A stretch of DNA of 10,360 nt from Gracilaria vermiculophylla (taxonomy: Eukaryota > Rhodophyta > Florideophyceae > Gracilariales > Gracilariaceae), in NCBI GenBank assembly GCA_019155205.2, contig JAHNZQ020000004.1, positions 2,909,620 to 2,919,979 of the forward strand, read 5' to 3'. Made by a program: the position numbers and the translations under genes. The notes beneath the pieces were generated by a model. That model did no database searches and was not told the origin of the DNA. It worked only from the letters and a program-made list of their open reading frames with translations. Shown here piece after piece: positions 8,960-10,360 of this stretch. How positions within the stretch are numbered: the first letter of the stretch is position 1; every line of letters starts with the position of its first letter.

Positions 8960-9863
8960 GTGATTTTAGTTTGCAACGATCGGGATCCAACAGTGGAATA
9001 CATCCTTAAGGTGATTTGGAAACGAAAGGAAATTACCACCCACCTACTCCAATATGGACCCCTCAGAGTGCCCAATGGAAACCTTCCTACTGAAATCTTA
9101 AGCAACCGACTCCGTCGGTGGGTAGAGCACGTACAGCGCTTCCCAAGAGATGGCCGTCAGAGTGGAGGAACGTAAAAGTATCCTTAAGAATTCTGGCTCC
9201 TCTGTGGAGCGATTCAGGAACCTTCTAAGGAGAGTGCATGATCGGAGGCAAGCCAAATCCCCCGCAACATCTCTGGGGAACGCTCATGTGGAGGTTGAAG
9301 AACCGCACATAGCATCGCAGCCGCCACCCCAGGAGCTGTAGGGACGGAAACACCCGGAGGCTAACTCCCTACTAGAATCACCGGCTCTGCGCCTGACGGA
9401 TTGTCTCTCACAAGACCTGATCAAAAGAATACCTGAAAGTGTTCTTAGAACACTGGGTCAATGGTTGAGAACGTGAACGATGGTGATCAGCCGAGGAGAA
9501 GTCGGCAGGTCGCCCAGGGTTTATATAGAGAATCAGACCTTCCAAAAAGAGGCCACAGTAAGTGATTTCTACGGTACCCCTTTAGATGCACTGGCTATGA
9601 AACATCTTACTGCCAGCTATGCAAAGTCTAAACGAATGTCCTTCATGGGACAGTTGTCCTTTTGCAAGATGCTTCTAGAACATTCCGTCGTGGACACAAT
9701 TCGGATGCTTACATTGACAACAAGAGTGCCGATAGGGTCCTGTAAGGCCTATGACTTCAAACATAGCATGATGACATGGATTGTCAAACGTGTTTGTAAA
9801 GCCTGTCTAGGGCAAACAACACATCGAATCAAACTGCAATTCCACGAGGAATGCATCTAGGCT
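8960..9863 (+). pseudogene. BEL/Pao-type retrotransposon gag remnant (frameshifted)
   Basis: Three successive open plus-strand blocks (8960-9175, 9150-9341, 9480-9860) are in shifted frames. The last ends with SCKAYDFKHSMMTWIVKR followed by VCKACLGQTTHRIK and FHEEC. This matches the zinc-knuckle part of BEL/Pao gag proteins, which typically show C-x2-F, a helix with FVK, then LCxxCLxxxHxxxxC and a later C. Here the knuckle is damaged: it has five rather than four residues between the second Cys and the His, and the last Cys is missing. Earlier text such as LSNRLRRWVEHVQRFPRDGR and DLIKRIPESVLRTLGQWLR would suit the helical gag body, including the LP-type motif. No protease, reverse transcriptase or LTR is visible, so the element is 3'-truncated. 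It points towards the minus-strand gene at 9977. Confidence 0.5.
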
Positions 9864-9976
9864 ACGTAAACCATATAATATCAAGTCTATTACTCATGAT
9901 TCATATGATAAAAGCATAAAACAATGTAAATCCTAACATCACTTCCCCCATAAAGTAGAGTCGTCCCAACTCGTCA

Positions 9977-10360
9977 CTAGTTGGGGTTTCCATTAGGCAA
10001 AGAGTTGAGTTCAGGAATACCAGGCGGATTAGGAAACATAACCATACTGGCATGAGGTTCAAACTCCATGGAAAAGTCAACGGTATCTCCCTCTTCTTCA
10101 ATCTGGATTAAGGCAGAATCGACAGTGTTCAGGAAAGTATCACGTGAGTCAGGTTCCAAGTGACAATACTGAGAGACAATGTAGGTAAAGCGGAAAAGTA
10201 TGAACTGTTCTTCGATGGATTTCAGGATGCCATTATCGTACACGTTGAACAGTTTCTGCAGAATTTCAGCCTTCTCTTCGGTCAAGAATGGACCACGGAG
10301 TTGAAGGAATGCATAACAGATATGGAAAGACGCCCAAGCCAAGCGAAACTTTACTAAGAG
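9977..10360 (-). CDS. 3' end of an unidentified host gene (partial, open to the window edge)
   Basis: The frame is open for 127 codons from the window edge to TAG at 9977-9979, directly followed by TGA. It begins LLVKFRLAWASFHICYAFLQ and continues as amphipathic helices (for example EEKAEILQKLFNVYDNGILK), then an acidic stretch with IEEEGDTVD, then a Pro/Asn-rich tail ending IPELNSLPNGNPN. Codon use is balanced with many C-ending codons, unlike the surrounding debris, so I take it as a real exon. Alternating hydrophobic helices would suit an alpha-helical repeat or scaffold protein, but I cannot name the family. A possible splice acceptor, CTCTTAG, sits at the very edge (10354-10360 on the minus strand), so the exon may start there. 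No AATAAA was seen just downstream. An overlapping plus frame at 10160-10357 is judged a shadow. Confidence 0.6.
   Translation of the reverse strand, partial: LLVKFRLAWASFHICYAFLQLRGPFLTEEKAEILQKLFNVYDNGILKSIEEQFILFRFTYIVSQYCHLEPDSRDTFLNTVDSALIQIEEEGDTVDFSMEFEPHASMVMFPNPPGIPELNSLPNGNPN

Noticed and set aside
10160..10357. 65-codon open frame on the plus strand
   Set aside because: It lies wholly inside the better-supported minus-strand exon and is taken as its shadow.
1..10360. CRISPR array, tRNA or rRNA genes
   Set aside because: I saw no regularly spaced direct repeats, and no tRNA A/B-box pair or rRNA-like conserved core was found by eye.

Overview
The window looks like eukaryotic, probably animal (arthropod-like), intergenic DNA. 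It has no compact operon layout, ribosome-binding sites or long prokaryotic ORFs. Composition is moderately AT-rich, with short open blocks broken by stops and frameshifts, and several pieces resembling decayed eukaryotic transposable elements (pogo/Tigger-like, BEL/Pao gag-like, possibly piggyBac-like). The taxon cannot be fixed from sequence alone. The arthropod guess rests only on this mix of element families. All family names are recognised by eye from motif patterns and none comes from a database search.

Layout. Positions 1-1600 hold two divergent copies of the N-terminal DNA-binding region of a pogo/Tigger-like transposase in head-to-head inverted orientation (about 175-480 on minus, 1264-1600 on plus). 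Positions 1600-3650 are AT-rich and show no supportable gene. Positions 3655-4744 carry an unusual run of long open blocks on the plus strand, in two frames and interrupted by four stop codons; it reads like a decayed coding sequence that I cannot name. A strong 43-bp imperfect hairpin lies at 5078-5120. Positions 5423-5683 hold a possible piggyBac-like transposase scrap. From about 5690 to 8200 there is little to call, apart from a small hairpin at 7450-7468 and a striking GC-rich cluster of short palindromes and hairpins at 7961-8090. A 52-codon open minus-strand block at 8205-8363 has a weakly MADF-like pattern. Positions 8960-9860 on plus look like a broken BEL/Pao gag ending in a damaged zinc-knuckle region.

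The best candidate for a living gene is the last open segment, 9977-10360 on minus: 127 codons, open to the window edge, with balanced codon use, rich in predicted helix and ending in a Pro/Asn-rich tail. It is probably the terminal exon of a conserved host gene whose identity I do not recognise. The BEL/Pao remnant points towards the 3' end of this gene, so the two converge. There is no evidence that the pieces work together; the window is best read as a graveyard of unrelated elements beside the end of one host gene.
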